A DNA stretch of 64,000 bases from Paucisalibacillus globulus. GTDB taxonomy: Bacteria > Bacillota > Bacilli > Bacillales > Amphibacillaceae. Below the pieces are notes generated by a model. That model saw nothing but the letters and a program-made list of their open reading frames with translations, did not search any database and had not been told where the DNA came from. A program made the position numbers and the translations under genes. Of this stretch, positions 1 through 10,266 are shown piece after piece; position 1 is the first letter of the stretch, and each line of letters starts with the position of its first letter. Location: contig NZ_LT855395.1 of assembly GCF_900184735.1 (NCBI RefSeq), forward strand, positions 124,001 to 188,000, in the 5' to 3' direction.

Positions 1-829
1 GAGAAGACATGATCAAATTTACAATGTGAATAACCAGTTGAATTATGACCCGTTTGATTTAATCTATTGGGAAAAAAGAATGGGAACATGGCACTCACAA
101 ATATTAATCCAAAGTGATGTATCACATGATACCCATATATTTATGAACTCACATCGTCTATTACAATTAATGTTATCATTACCCATTGCACTGAGACGTA
201 ATGGTGAGCTATTTTTAAGTCTTATTGAAAAGAATTGGCCACTACTACGCTTTTGGGATATCAATAATGATAAGACTTTATTAGATAAAGTGGATTTAGC
301 CAAAGAGCGCTATGGGTTGAAACTAGACAATATGGTTATACAGAGTGGTAATCAAATTAATCCTGAAGAAGTTGTTCCATATAATTTTAAGAAGTCTGAA
401 AAGAGTGCTCACTTTTTTATAGATAAGAGTGCTCCTAAAAAAGGAGATTTCGTAGAAGGGGTCATAAATTTACCTATAAATCCTAATAGTGGCCAAGATA
501 TTGTTCTTCAAATAAGGAATAACTTTGAAAACCCCAAAAATAAAGGTAGATTAAAGTACCAAGTCATTTTAAATAACAACATTCTGGTAGAAGAGGATAT
601 TGCTCATTGGAGAGAAACTAATCAAGTTATTATACCGGTCAATAAGCTAAATAACTTGTGTGAACTGAGAGTTAGAGTAATCGCTATTAAAAATTGTGAA
701 GAATGGAATTGGGGAAGAGCTGGTACGTTGTTTATAGAAAGAATCAACATTAGAAAAACAAATAGTATAAAGAAAGTGATAGTATCATCTCCTTTTTCAA
801 AAGTAATTGAAAACAAGGATTCTATTTAA
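1..829 (+). CDS. 3' part of an unrecognised polysaccharide-locus protein
   Basis: The frame is open to the left edge without a stop, so the 5' end lies outside the window; the GTG at 26 is an internal codon or an alternative start. About 275 residues are visible. The N-terminal visible part has a YWEKRMGTWH segment that reminds me of the C-terminal region of asparagine-synthase-like proteins in capsule loci. The last 130 residues look like a beta-rich accessory domain. It converges on the polysaccharide genes to its right and shares a terminator with them. The function is not established. Confidence 0.6.
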   Translation, partial: RRHDQIYNVNNQLNYDPFDLIYWEKRMGTWHSQILIQSDVSHDTHIFMNSHRLLQLMLSLPIALRRNGELFLSLIEKNWPLLRFWDINNDKTLLDKVDLAKERYGLKLDNMVIQSGNQINPEEVVPYNFKKSEKSAHFFIDKSAPKKGDFVEGVINLPINPNSGQDIVLQIRNNFENPKNKGRLKYQVILNNNILVEEDIAHWRETNQVIIPVNKLNNLCELRVRVIAIKNCEEWNWGRAGTLFIERINIRKTNSIKKVIVSSPFSKVIENKDSI

Positions 830-873
830 AGGATACGATGTACTACTTCTATTTTCACAAAACAATTAACACT

Positions 874-912
874 AAAAAGAAGATGATTATTTTTAATAAT
901 CATCTTCTTTTT
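874..912. terminator. Bidirectional Rho-independent terminator
   Basis: A near-perfect inverted repeat (arms 874-891 and 896-912) begins with an A run and ends with a T run, so it can terminate transcription from both sides. It lies between the convergent genes ending at 829 (+) and 945 (-). Confidence 0.85.
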
Positions 913-944
913 ATATATTTAGTTAATATCATTATGGATTACAT

Positions 945-3644
945 TTAATCGGCAAACAATTCTTCACAGTATGTTCTAAACTCAATATATTCTTCTTTAT
1001 TCATACATACAACAAACTTTTCAATTTCCTTACTTTTATCTACCAAATAAGGTTCATATATTTTATAAATATCTAACAATAGACCAAGACTTTCTTTTAA
1101 TGAACTTTCTTCGATCAATGGAACTCTTTTGAAGTACCAATTTTTAAAGTAATAATTAAAACGATCTTTCATATATAGATTTAATATATCATTATTATTT
1201 AAAAACTCGTACCTAGCTCTCTCTAACTTAAGATACTTTTCAAAAAATCTTTTCGAAATAGTATTTGTTACAGAATTTGAGACATCTGCATAATAGATAT
1301 GGATATCTAGGTCCATTATCTTTATTTTATTTGAATTAATTAGTAGCTCCTGGAAGAATAAAGTATCCTGTCCTGCTGCATTTTCTACCATTTTTAAGTT
1401 ATGTCTTAAAATAAGATCTTTTTTAACGAGTAATGCTTGTATACTTTGCGCTCTTAAGGCAGTATTTAGTAGCAACTGTTTAGGATCGTCTATAATATCG
1501 CTTTTGCTCCACTTGTATGCATAATAATAGTAGTTTAAGCGCGTATTTTTATTATCTAGCCTAATTATATTTCCGACAGCTAAATCAAGCGTAGAATCGT
1601 TTTCTAATTCATTAAGTAGTAATGCATAGCCATCATTGATTGCCTCATTATCAGGATCTAGGTAAGTAATATACTGTCCAGTAGCTAGTTCAATTCCTTT
1701 ATTCCTTGGGCGAGAAGCACTACCACTTCCATTATCGTCATACTGATAAAGTTTTACATTATTATAATTTGAATTTAATCTCTCGAGAATTATTTTAGTT
1801 TCTTCAGAAGTAGATCCATCATCAACTAAAATAATCTCCATCTTGTTAAACACACTACTTCTTTTAAGGCTTTTAAAGCACTTATTCTCAAGATATACAC
1901 CATTATTATAAACAGGTACAATTACAGAAAGTTTATATTCTTCCTCTGACTGCAAGACGATAGATTCGTTACCTTGTTGCTCATCATACTCAAAATGATC
2001 AACAACAAAACCATTCTTCCCGTTATCAAGTTGGTTAGAAATAAAATCATTATAAGAATAGGAATTTGTCCAGAACATAGTATTATATTTATTTTCTACC
2101 TTATCTTGATAATTAAAAGAATCAGAGTTAATATCTTTTCCTTTAGAAACATAATCACTATCTGTATATTTAAACCCATTTATAAGGTCATTTAGATAAT
2201 AATGATGATATCTGGTTTTATCACTGAAGAAAGTTACAAAGTCAAATTTAGATAAAGTATCTTCAGTAAAATCATTTTTAGAAACAATATTTTTATTAGA
2301 CATAGCCTGTTTACTAAAGGAATCTGCAACTATTTCATTTATTTCATCAACAACTACTAAGACATTTCTTTCTGGAATTTCATAGTTTAATCCAATTATA
2401 TTAAAGATGTACTGTAGTCTATGATAAGATGTTTCATGATTCATAATTTGTCTAATACCATGAACTTGATGGTTGTAACGTTCTTCAGCAGTTCCACTAT
2501 TAAGTATTTCCCCAACTTCAAATTTATTAGTTACCGTGAAGACATTCTGGAATTTATTGTTAATTGCAGGACTATAATTAGAAATAATAATGTTACCAAG
2601 AGCTTGTAATTCAAATACTCTATTTGCAATCATAGTAGGGCTAGTAATAACAGAATTTAAATTTATTGCCCAATTATATAACTTATGTAACTTTTGAACA
2701 TAATTGTGAGGTACTGCTGGAGAAATATATTTTAAGTACTGCTCCGGAAAGTAGTATTCGGGTATGTTTAAATTAAAGTTACGATCTAAAATTTTCAAAC
2801 CGTTACCCGATTCAATAATGCCATCAAATATCATTTGCGTGTCTTTTTGACGATGTGGATACTTCGAATACCAAGAACCAGCAAATAAAGCATCGTTATT
2901 TTTCTCAAATAAATTCATCCCAATTGGATTATGGTATAAGGGATTTGCTGAAAATTCAATCAAATGGACATTAGCGTGTCCACATTCCTTCTTATATTGA
3001 GGAATTTTTTCTTCTGCTGTAGTAAAGATGTAATCACATTTTTGTGCAATTCCAATAAACCTGTCAAAATTAACAGGATCTTCTTTGTTATAAAAAACAA
3101 CAGGAATATTATTTTTTCTAAACTCTTGTATAACTCTATCAAGAATCTCTCTTTTACTAGAATTTACAGTTCCAAGTCCTCGCCATTCATTCTGAAGACC
3201 TTTCCATGTTGAGGCGATTATTAATACATCAGTATTATTCGAATAATCACTATAATTCTCAGGTGTAATATAATGTAAGTTAGTAATACCAGAAAAGGCA
3301 TTAAATAAGAATTCATCTGAAATAATTGCTACTTCCTTCTCAACTTTCCCAAAATATCTAGATCCATTACTATTCGGTATACTATCTAATTTGCCCTTTA
3401 TATTTTGAAAGAAACCGTAGTCACACAACTCTTCTTTTAGCAATAAGTACCTTTTTTTATCACTAATAGACTGATTAGTATTATTTGAGTTTGAATTTTG
3501 TAATTGTCGCAAGAAATAATTCCAGGTTAAATCTCTTTTTACTAGCTTGTCCAGTAAATCTTTTTCTTTTAATATTTCATTTGCAAGTTGTCTTTGAGAT
3601 CGTTGAATCTCTTTCAGTCTTTTATCTATTCTAGATTTATCCAA
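945..3644 (-). CDS. Two-domain glycosyltransferase (CgeB-like + GT2)
   Basis: The 899-residue product probably adds sugars to a surface polymer on the cytoplasmic face of the membrane. An N-terminal coiled segment (1-60) is followed by a CgeB/GT-B-like region (about 110-430). A GT-A family 2 domain (about 570-800) starts at LSVIVPVYNN and carries the nucleotide-sugar motif VDDGS and a metal-binding DPDNE. The start is a TTG placed 8 nt after AGGGGGT; the gene begins 5 nt past the methyltransferase stop, so the two are translationally linked. The two-domain architecture suggests two transfer steps by one protein, but acceptor and donor cannot be read from the sequence. Confidence 0.8.
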   Translation of the reverse strand: MDKSRIDKRLKEIQRSQRQLANEILKEKDLLDKLVKRDLTWNYFLRQLQNSNSNNTNQSISDKKRYLLLKEELCDYGFFQNIKGKLDSIPNSNGSRYFGKVEKEVAIISDEFLFNAFSGITNLHYITPENYSDYSNNTDVLIIASTWKGLQNEWRGLGTVNSSKREILDRVIQEFRKNNIPVVFYNKEDPVNFDRFIGIAQKCDYIFTTAEEKIPQYKKECGHANVHLIEFSANPLYHNPIGMNLFEKNNDALFAGSWYSKYPHRQKDTQMIFDGIIESGNGLKILDRNFNLNIPEYYFPEQYLKYISPAVPHNYVQKLHKLYNWAINLNSVITSPTMIANRVFELQALGNIIISNYSPAINNKFQNVFTVTNKFEVGEILNSGTAEERYNHQVHGIRQIMNHETSYHRLQYIFNIIGLNYEIPERNVLVVVDEINEIVADSFSKQAMSNKNIVSKNDFTEDTLSKFDFVTFFSDKTRYHHYYLNDLINGFKYTDSDYVSKGKDINSDSFNYQDKVENKYNTMFWTNSYSYNDFISNQLDNGKNGFVVDHFEYDEQQGNESIVLQSEEEYKLSVIVPVYNNGVYLENKCFKSLKRSSVFNKMEIILVDDGSTSEETKIILERLNSNYNNVKLYQYDDNGSGSASRPRNKGIELATGQYITYLDPDNEAINDGYALLLNELENDSTLDLAVGNIIRLDNKNTRLNYYYYAYKWSKSDIIDDPKQLLLNTALRAQSIQALLVKKDLILRHNLKMVENAAGQDTLFFQELLINSNKIKIMDLDIHIYYADVSNSVTNTISKRFFEKYLKLERARYEFLNNNDILNLYMKDRFNYYFKNWYFKRVPLIEESSLKESLGLLLDIYKIYEPYLVDKSKEIEKFVVCMNKEEYIEFRTYCEELFAD

Positions 3645-3649
3645 TGGAA

Positions 3650-4609
3650 TTACCCCCTACTTTTTTTCCATTGCCAATACTTAAGTGTAATTTGTCCCAA
3701 TTTTGATTTCTTTAAGGCATTATATCTATTATTCATTACCTTTAGTTCATTTAAAGCTCTAGACTCGTTATTCTGTTGTTCTATTAACTTCCTTTTATAT
3801 ATTAAGACTTTCATTTTCTCTTCTTCTAATTCTTCATGCAATTTTTTTATCTTATCATGGCCAGCTTCGTCCATATCGCCAACTGCGTCCATTGATTCAA
3901 TTTTAGAGTTATTATCTTTACCATCAATGATTTTTTTTAATTTTAATATTTCATTAATATTTTTTCTCTCAATTTCCTCGAATATTTCTTCCATTTCTTC
4001 AATAATATTAATAGAGATATGATCTGTTTCAATATTCGTTTGAGATTCTTCCTTTTTATAAACTGCTCCTACCCATTTCCCAAAGAACTTAACTTTCTTT
4101 AGATTGACTCCAAAGTTGCTAAATTTAACTAATGAACTTAAATAATATGTTTTTTTATGATCAAAATAATCATTTACACCAAAAGGAACTGTAATTATTA
4201 AAAGTCCATTTTCATGGAGAAACTTTGTTGCTTTATTTATAAACCGAGCAGTATCAGTAATATGTTCTAATATTTCTCCCATTATGATTACATCAAACTT
4301 TTCATCAGACTCAAAATCAGAGAAGTTTAGATTCAGAAATTTAACATGTTTTTTAGTTCCATCTTCTTCCTTTGAAAGTTGGTTGTTAGCATAATCTATT
4401 GCACTCTTATTAATATCAATACCTGTAACGTCTTTTCCTTCTCTTCCCAATAGGATAGAAATCAACCCTTGTGAACAACCAACATCTAATATTCTATCTC
4501 CACTTGCTTTTTCTAAGATCCAATGAACACGACTTCTTACTTTAAAGCCAAACTCCTTCCCATATTCATAATAGTAGGCCTGGTTTAACTTATCTAGATT
4601 TTTCTTCAT
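3650..4609 (-). CDS. SAM-dependent methyltransferase with C-terminal coiled coil
   Basis: Class I methyltransferase of 319 residues. Motif I is ILDVGCSQG (about 40-48), followed by an acidic motif II (VTGIDIN) and IIMGEILEHI, the usual UbiG-like pattern. From about residue 205 the protein turns into a long charged region rich in Glu and Lys, predicted to be a coiled coil, which ends in a basic tail. That tail may dock it to the neighbouring glycosyltransferase, as in chain-length-controlling methyltransferases of polysaccharide loci. Capping or modification of the glycan is an inference from context. Confidence 0.75.
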   Translation of the reverse strand: MKKNLDKLNQAYYYEYGKEFGFKVRSRVHWILEKASGDRILDVGCSQGLISILLGREGKDVTGIDINKSAIDYANNQLSKEEDGTKKHVKFLNLNFSDFESDEKFDVIIMGEILEHITDTARFINKATKFLHENGLLIITVPFGVNDYFDHKKTYYLSSLVKFSNFGVNLKKVKFFGKWVGAVYKKEESQTNIETDHISINIIEEMEEIFEEIERKNINEILKLKKIIDGKDNNSKIESMDAVGDMDEAGHDKIKKLHEELEEEKMKVLIYKRKLIEQQNNESRALNELKVMNNRYNALKKSKLGQITLKYWQWKKSRG

Positions 4610-4626
4610 GTACCATCCATCCTTAT

Positions 4627-5895
4627 TTATTTTATTTCAATAATTTCAGATTGATTTACTAACTTCTCCTTATTAGGTAGTAAAATAAAATACTTAATAA
4701 AGTACTTACCAGGTCCCTTTACTTCAAAAGAAAGTTTACTTTCTACTTGATACATTATCTTAGTTTCAATCTTTCCATTCTTATATATATAATATGCAAA
4801 TTTCAATCTCCTGTTAGACTCTAAATTTAAGTTAAAAGTTATTGTTTTGTTATTATGTACTATATTGGGATTAACGAGCTCTCCTCTTTCATCCAATAAA
4901 AACTTACCTAAATTCTCAGTATAAACATCTTTTTTTTCACTTTTAACTTTATAAAATAAATCCACCATGGTTGGATATTTAAAAGTATTTTTTATCTTAA
5001 ACTTCACTATTTTAGTAAAATTGATTACATCTATTATTTTGTCCTTTATTTTTACTTCTATAACTGAATTATATTGGATAGGAAACTTAGTTGTATCTTC
5101 TAAAATAAATTGTCCTTCAGATACTGATAAATTGTTTTTATTGTAGTTAATGCCAAACAATAACTCCAATACATTAGTAACTAGAAATTCAGGAAACTTT
5201 ATTGCTATTTCATTATGATTCTTTATGTCATTATCAACTATCAAGTTGAAAGGATGGTCACTCTGTTCAAGAAGTTTTACAAATGGTACTGTATGTTTGT
5301 TATGTAATGTATCATTCTCACTAGAGAGAATCTTAATGGTAGTAGCCTTATTATTCATCCCTAAAGCATTATAAATAACTTTATTAAGTAATTGAATATT
5401 ATCCTTATTCGTTCTATCTCCCAACATATAGTCAGCTGTATTATCATGAATATTCATTACATAGTCAGCAATTAACGTTTGTGGAGCTCCAGTAATAATG
5501 GAACCAAAATTATACTTTAATCCGTAATATAAAGCTGCGCTTCCACCTTTAGAACTTCCAGCAGTTATTACGTGTTCATTAGCTATAGTCAACTCACGTT
5601 TAATTTTATTAATAAGTTCAATGACAGATTTTTCAAAGTCAAAGCTCATTGCCTCTCCTAAATAATAGGAACCACGAGGTCCATCACTATCTAGAATAAA
5701 TAGTTTATTACAGTCAATTTGCCTTAATGTTCTTATATAATTATATTTATAAGGTGGAACAGACTTTGCAGTTGCAAAGCCAGAGAACACAATAACTAGA
5801 TAGTCTGTATTGTGTTCTCCTTTTTCAAGCACATAACTAACTTCTTTTCCACCGTTTGGGTTAAATGTTAATTCTTTAAAATCCACCAAACTCAC
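4627..5895 (-). CDS. Alpha/beta-hydrolase of the Asp2-like type in a polysaccharide locus
   Basis: The 422-residue protein has an alpha/beta-hydrolase core over roughly residues 30-250, with an oxyanion-like VFSGF strand and a nucleophile elbow GSSKGG (Ser115). Such domains occur in accessory-secretion protein Asp2 and in capsule-locus acyl-transfer proteins. The C-terminal 170 residues are beta-rich and lack a recognisable motif. No signal peptide is seen, so it should be cytoplasmic. Acetylation or deacylation of the glycan is plausible but unproven. The gene lies between tagH and the methyltransferase with short gaps, consistent with one transcript. Confidence 0.6.
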   Translation of the reverse strand: MSLVDFKELTFNPNGGKEVSYVLEKGEHNTDYLVIVFSGFATAKSVPPYKYNYIRTLRQIDCNKLFILDSDGPRGSYYLGEAMSFDFEKSVIELINKIKRELTIANEHVITAGSSKGGSAALYYGLKYNFGSIITGAPQTLIADYVMNIHDNTADYMLGDRTNKDNIQLLNKVIYNALGMNNKATTIKILSSENDTLHNKHTVPFVKLLEQSDHPFNLIVDNDIKNHNEIAIKFPEFLVTNVLELLFGINYNKNNLSVSEGQFILEDTTKFPIQYNSVIEVKIKDKIIDVINFTKIVKFKIKNTFKYPTMVDLFYKVKSEKKDVYTENLGKFLLDERGELVNPNIVHNNKTITFNLNLESNRRLKFAYYIYKNGKIETKIMYQVESKLSFEVKGPGKYFIKYFILLPNKEKLVNQSEIIEIK

Positions 5896-5904
5896 CCTTG
5901 CTAT

Positions 5905-6819
5905 TTAATATCCTAATACTATTAAGGAACCGAAAATTAAGGTTAATCCAATTAGAAAAGTATTTGTCAACAACTCAGATATCTTTACACTCTTTTTAAC
6001 ATTTCCTACTTGCTTTTGGTTTTCATGGTTAATTTGTTGCCCAAGCATTTTTGTTTTATATAATTTTTTCTCTTCGCTTGACATTTTGTTAAAAGAAGAA
6101 ATAAAGGCTTGATATTCTTTTTGAACCTCCGTAGAACTTCCAAACATTTTAAGCTCACCATAATGTATCCATATTGCCTTTTCACAAAATGATTTCACTT
6201 GTGAAGCAGAATGACTAATGAAAAAGATAGTCTTTCCTCTCTTTTTAAATTCATTCATTTTTTCCAAACTTCGTTGTGCAAAAGTAGAATCTCCTACTGA
6301 AAGAGCTTCATCAATAACTAGGATATCAGGGTCTGTATGAACAGAAATAGAGAATCCTAATCTAGAACGCATACCACTAGAATAATTTTTTACTGGCTGT
6401 TTAATATAATCACCAATATCTGCGAATTCAATAATATCGGGCGTAAGAGCTTCTATTTCGTCATCTTTTAAGCCATGCATCATACATTTCAACTTAATAT
6501 TTTCTAGACCAGTTAAGTTATTATTTAAACCAGCTGATATAGCAATTAGTGAAGTCTGACCATTTATTATTATTTCACCTTTTGTAGGAGGTATTACTTG
6601 AGCTAGCATATTAGATATAGTCGATTTTCCTGATCCATTTAGCCCAACAATACCAATACTTTCTCCTTCATATACTTTAAACGACACATCTCGTACAGCC
6701 ATAAATTCTTTACGTTCTTTTCTCTTATTTAGCGAGAACAACTCTAATAATTTTTCATGTTGTTTAGCATACATATTAAAGGTTTTATATACATTTTTAA
6801 ACTCCACTTTAGCTTTCAT
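5905..6819 (-). CDS. tagH: Teichoic acid ABC exporter, ATP-binding subunit TagH
   Basis: ATPase of the polymer exporter that flips finished wall teichoic acid or a related glycan across the membrane. Walker A is GLNGSGKST (about 59-67), the signature is YSSGMRSR, and Walker B is ILVIDEA. At 304 residues it is shorter than B. subtilis TagH but ends in a predicted transmembrane helix (last 22 residues), which fits the TagH habit of a membrane-linked C-terminus. It follows tagG by 20 nt, and the two form the transporter. Confidence 0.88.
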   Translation of the reverse strand: MKAKVEFKNVYKTFNMYAKQHEKLLELFSLNKRKERKEFMAVRDVSFKVYEGESIGIVGLNGSGKSTISNMLAQVIPPTKGEIIINGQTSLIAISAGLNNNLTGLENIKLKCMMHGLKDDEIEALTPDIIEFADIGDYIKQPVKNYSSGMRSRLGFSISVHTDPDILVIDEALSVGDSTFAQRSLEKMNEFKKRGKTIFFISHSASQVKSFCEKAIWIHYGELKMFGSSTEVQKEYQAFISSFNKMSSEEKKLYKTKMLGQQINHENQKQVGNVKKSVKISELLTNTFLIGLTLIFGSLIVLGY

Positions 6820-6839
6820 AATTAATACCCCTTTTAGGA

Positions 6840-7664
6840 TTATAGATAATCAACAAAGTTCTTCCTGAATTTCAGATGTACTCCTGCTCCTATGAATAAG
6901 AATGTAAGGGTTAGAGCCCAAAAGTAGCATAAATATAATGGGTCTTCAAAAAACCACTCTCTTGCTAAAAAGGAATCCCTGACCCCTTCAATAATATAAT
7001 AAATTGGGTTTAACTGAAGTATATTTGATACCCAATCTGGAACCTTTTTACTTAACGGATCCCATAATATGGGTGACAGGTACAATAACATTCTAATCAT
7101 AGATTGTAATAACATTTGAAAATCTCTAATTAAAGTGGCCAAAGTTGAACTAAATAAGGTGAATGCAAATAAAAACGCAATTAGACAAAAAATATAATAT
7201 ATTAATTGGACTAAATATAAAGTTGGGAAGAATCCATATATCATTAAAATAAAAATCAATAATAATAATAAAATTATAAAATTAAAACTATTACTAACTA
7301 TTTTTACAGTTGGTAACAAACTAACCGGGAAATTCATTTTTGAAACTAGATTTACTTTTTGATAGACACTATTTGAACCTTGTATAATGGATGGACTAAT
7401 AAAAAACCAAGGGATTAGTCCCATTAACATCCATAGGAAAAAGGGGATTTCCCCAACAGATGTATCTACTGGATCCCCTCCCCTAATACCTAGTCCAAAT
7501 ACAAACCAATAAATGGCAATTTGAATAGCTGGATTCAACACCTGCCATAAAGTACCTAAATAATGAAGTTGATAAGCACTTTTCACATCAAATAAGGCCA
7601 TTCGTAATATCAAATCTTTATGTTTAATTTGTTCCATAATTATTTCTTTTACATTTTTAAACAT
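6840..7664 (-). CDS. tagG: Teichoic acid ABC exporter, permease TagG
   Basis: A 274-residue ABC-2 type permease with about six hydrophobic helices and the family pattern of an amphipathic N-terminus ([15 protein letters not shown]) followed by [10 protein letters not shown]. It partners TagH, encoded immediately downstream. The pair places this cluster in wall teichoic acid or teichoic-like polymer export rather than Wzy-dependent capsule assembly. Confidence 0.88.
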   Translation of the reverse strand: MFKNVKEIIMEQIKHKDLILRMALFDVKSAYQLHYLGTLWQVLNPAIQIAIYWFVFGLGIRGGDPVDTSVGEIPFFLWMLMGLIPWFFISPSIIQGSNSVYQKVNLVSKMNFPVSLLPTVKIVSNSFNFIILLLLLIFILMIYGFFPTLYLVQLIYYIFCLIAFLFAFTLFSSTLATLIRDFQMLLQSMIRMLLYLSPILWDPLSKKVPDWVSNILQLNPIYYIIEGVRDSFLAREWFFEDPLYLCYFWALTLTFLFIGAGVHLKFRKNFVDYL

Positions 7665-7687
7665 ATATTAGCTTCCTTTGTTAGGAT

Positions 7688-8944
7688 TTAAACATATTTA
7701 TATAAGGTACCATAATTAATATAAGTTAAGTTATCCGCTACATTTTTTACTACGTTCTTCGTATCGAACACCTGTCTGACATTCATCTTATCAAAATGTT
7801 CACTGTTTAAGTTTTTAAATTCATTATGATCGCTTAAAACCAATACTAAATCAGAACCTGTTAAAGCCTTTTCTAAATCTTGCTCCACAAAGCTTAATTT
7901 AACATGTGGGTCATAAGCAACTACATCATATTCAGATCGTTTATTCAACTCTTCATAAATATCCATAGCTGGACTTTCGCGAATATCATCTACATTTCCT
8001 TTATACGTTAAACCAAATACAGTGATTTTCTTGCCATTATATTTAGACAATAGTTTCTCTACATTTTGAATTACATATTCAGGCATAGACTTATTGACTT
8101 CACGGGATAACTTAATAATTTTTGCTTGCTCTGGTGCTTTTGCAATAATGAAATATGGATCAACAGCTAAACAATGACCGCCGACACCTGGTCCAGGAGT
8201 GTGTAAGTTTACACGTGGGTGCTTATTAGCCATCTCGATAACTTCTAAGGCATTAATTCCTAGTTCATTACATACTTTTGTTAGTTCATTCGCTAGTGCA
8301 ATATTTACATCACGGAATGTATTCTCCATAAGTTTAGACATTTCAGCTGTTCTTGCATCTGTTTTAATTAATTCACCTTCTACAAATGTCGCATATACTT
8401 CTGCACCTTTGTCTGTACACTGTGGTGTTACCCCACCCACAATACGGTTATTGTGAATAAGCTCATGCATAATTTGACCAGGAAGTACGCGTTCTGGACA
8501 ATGAACTAAGAATATGTCTTCACCAATAGTAAATCCAGCTTCTTCAAGTCTTGGTTTTACATGATCATCCATTGTTCTAGGCGCAATTGTAGATTCTACA
8601 ATGACAACATTCCCTTTTTCCAAAAATGGAATGACGTTTTCTGTTGCTTGCTTTACAAATGATAAATCGCAAGATAGGTATTCATCGTCATTGTTAGGAG
8701 TTGGAACAGCGATAATAAAAACATCTGCTTTTTCTGGCTCTAATGAAGCACGGAATTTACCTTTCTTAATTGCCTTTTCTAAGGCTTCTTGTAAACCAGG
8801 TTCTTCAATATGAATTTTACCACTATTTAACATATCAACAGCTTCTTTTTTTACGTCGACACCAATCACATCTACATCGTAATTTGCAAACATAATTGAA
8901 GTAGGCAATCCTATATATCCTAATCCAACAGTACATAATTTCAT
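7688..8944 (-). CDS. wecC: UDP-N-acetyl-D-mannosamine dehydrogenase type nucleotide-sugar dehydrogenase
   Basis: Oxidises a UDP-hexose at C6 in two NAD-dependent steps. The N-terminal Rossmann motif is VGLGYIGLP; the central domain carries the Lys-Asn pair (KLMENTFRDVNIA) and the catalytic Cys in GPGVGGHCLAVDP; the C-terminal domain has ESPAMDIYE. Sequence style and the 418-residue length favour the WecC (UDP-ManNAc) class over UDP-glucose dehydrogenase. The product would be an acidic sugar donor for the flanking GT4 enzymes, so the polymer may contain uronic acids. Substrate assignment is an inference. Confidence 0.75.
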   Translation of the reverse strand: MKLCTVGLGYIGLPTSIMFANYDVDVIGVDVKKEAVDMLNSGKIHIEEPGLQEALEKAIKKGKFRASLEPEKADVFIIAVPTPNNDDEYLSCDLSFVKQATENVIPFLEKGNVVIVESTIAPRTMDDHVKPRLEEAGFTIGEDIFLVHCPERVLPGQIMHELIHNNRIVGGVTPQCTDKGAEVYATFVEGELIKTDARTAEMSKLMENTFRDVNIALANELTKVCNELGINALEVIEMANKHPRVNLHTPGPGVGGHCLAVDPYFIIAKAPEQAKIIKLSREVNKSMPEYVIQNVEKLLSKYNGKKITVFGLTYKGNVDDIRESPAMDIYEELNKRSEYDVVAYDPHVKLSFVEQDLEKALTGSDLVLVLSDHNEFKNLNSEHFDKMNVRQVFDTKNVVKNVADNLTYINYGTLYKYV

Positions 8945-8971
8945 TAAGTATTCCTTCTTTCTTGTAAGTAA

Positions 8972-10252
8972 TTAATATTTTTTGTAAACCTCTAATAAAT
9001 TGTTTTGTTCCCTTTCCCAATTATACTTTATTCGAGCTTTTTTGCAATTAGCGCTAAATTTATCTCGCATCTCTGGATTATCGATTAAGTAATTAACACC
9101 CCTTGCAATATCAGATGGTTCGTGAGGGTCTACAATTACACCAACTTCTCCATCCTCAACTGCACGCTTAATTTCGGGGAAATTACAAGCAACTACAGGA
9201 ACTTCATTCATCATATATTCAAATAATTTATTTGAAGATGCTGACCAATGGTTAAAGTTTATATTATTTAGCACCTGAAAACCAAGATAAGCGTTTTTGG
9301 TATATTTCGGTAAATCTCTTACTGGTACTTTAGGGATGAATCTAATCTTGTCTTCTAACTTGCGCTCTTTCACCATATTAATGAGTTTTTCTTTTATCTT
9401 TCCATCCCCAATAAATACTAGTGTCCCCTCTTTAAACAATGGGTATGCTTCGACCAATTTTTCTAAACCTCGCCCAGCTTGAATTCCGCCCTGATAGAGC
9501 AGAATCTTTTCATCAGACGAAATGTTAAGTATACTGTGTAAATCAACCTTCTCATCTGTTTGTTGTATTTCTAACGATGGATAGTTATGCAATACATGTG
9601 GATAGAAACCATATAGCTCTTCATTATATTTTGCCCTTGTATCGTTCTCTACTATCATGCTATCCATACGATTGATAAAGAACTGTTCAAATCTTTTGTA
9701 CCAGGGACTATCATACCCTGTTCTACTAGTTTGCACTTCATGTGAGTCATATATTAATGGTTTTTTCTTGAAGCGCCACTTTGCACTGATATACCCTTGT
9801 GGCATTGTATTTAAATCGTTAGAATGATAAATATCATAATTACCTCGATGTCCTTTTATTATCATTCGTAAAATAAGTGCCCCTCTAATCCATATAACGC
9901 GAACTTTAGTCTTTAATAACAAAGCCGTTAATGCTGTTATTACGATTGTAATCCATGGCAAAAAGTATACTAAGATACCCCATATGGCTAAAAATGGAAT
10001 TATTGGCCATCGTTTACCAACAACAAATCGATACAATCCTTGAAGCAATATTAATAAAGTTGGATAACGTTTCATTCTAAACACTCGGAAGTGCTCATTT
10101 ATTTCCTCATATTGCGAAATTGTAGGATCATTAGGATCGTCAATACATATTAATTCTACATCATATCCATTCTGAGATAATGTTGTGCATTCCCTCAACA
10201 CCCTGGCATCATTGGTAAAATGATTCCAGACAAACATCCCTACACGCTTCAT
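8972..10252 (-). CDS. GT4 family glycosyltransferase
   Basis: A 426-residue GT-B glycosyltransferase. The N-terminal half contains two adjacent hydrophobic helices (about 85-140), unusual for a soluble GT4 and suggesting membrane association. The C-terminal nucleotide-sugar domain shows LLYQGGIQAGRGLEKL, FIGDGK and the E-x7-E type region SSNKLFEYMMNEVPVVACN. It starts at ATG after GAGGG and ends 27 nt before the dehydrogenase start. Donor and acceptor are unknown. Confidence 0.8.
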   Translation of the reverse strand: MKRVGMFVWNHFTNDARVLRECTTLSQNGYDVELICIDDPNDPTISQYEEINEHFRVFRMKRYPTLLILLQGLYRFVVGKRWPIIPFLAIWGILVYFLPWITIVITALTALLLKTKVRVIWIRGALILRMIIKGHRGNYDIYHSNDLNTMPQGYISAKWRFKKKPLIYDSHEVQTSRTGYDSPWYKRFEQFFINRMDSMIVENDTRAKYNEELYGFYPHVLHNYPSLEIQQTDEKVDLHSILNISSDEKILLYQGGIQAGRGLEKLVEAYPLFKEGTLVFIGDGKIKEKLINMVKERKLEDKIRFIPKVPVRDLPKYTKNAYLGFQVLNNINFNHWSASSNKLFEYMMNEVPVVACNFPEIKRAVEDGEVGVIVDPHEPSDIARGVNYLIDNPEMRDKFSANCKKARIKYNWEREQNNLLEVYKKY

Positions 10253-10266
10253 ACTAGTTCCCTCAT

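Noticed and set aside
3588-4022. 144-residue Phe/Ser-rich protein on the plus strand
   Set aside because: It is antisense to the Lys/Glu-rich coiled coil of the methyltransferase and has no ribosome binding site; its composition is the mirror of that coding region.
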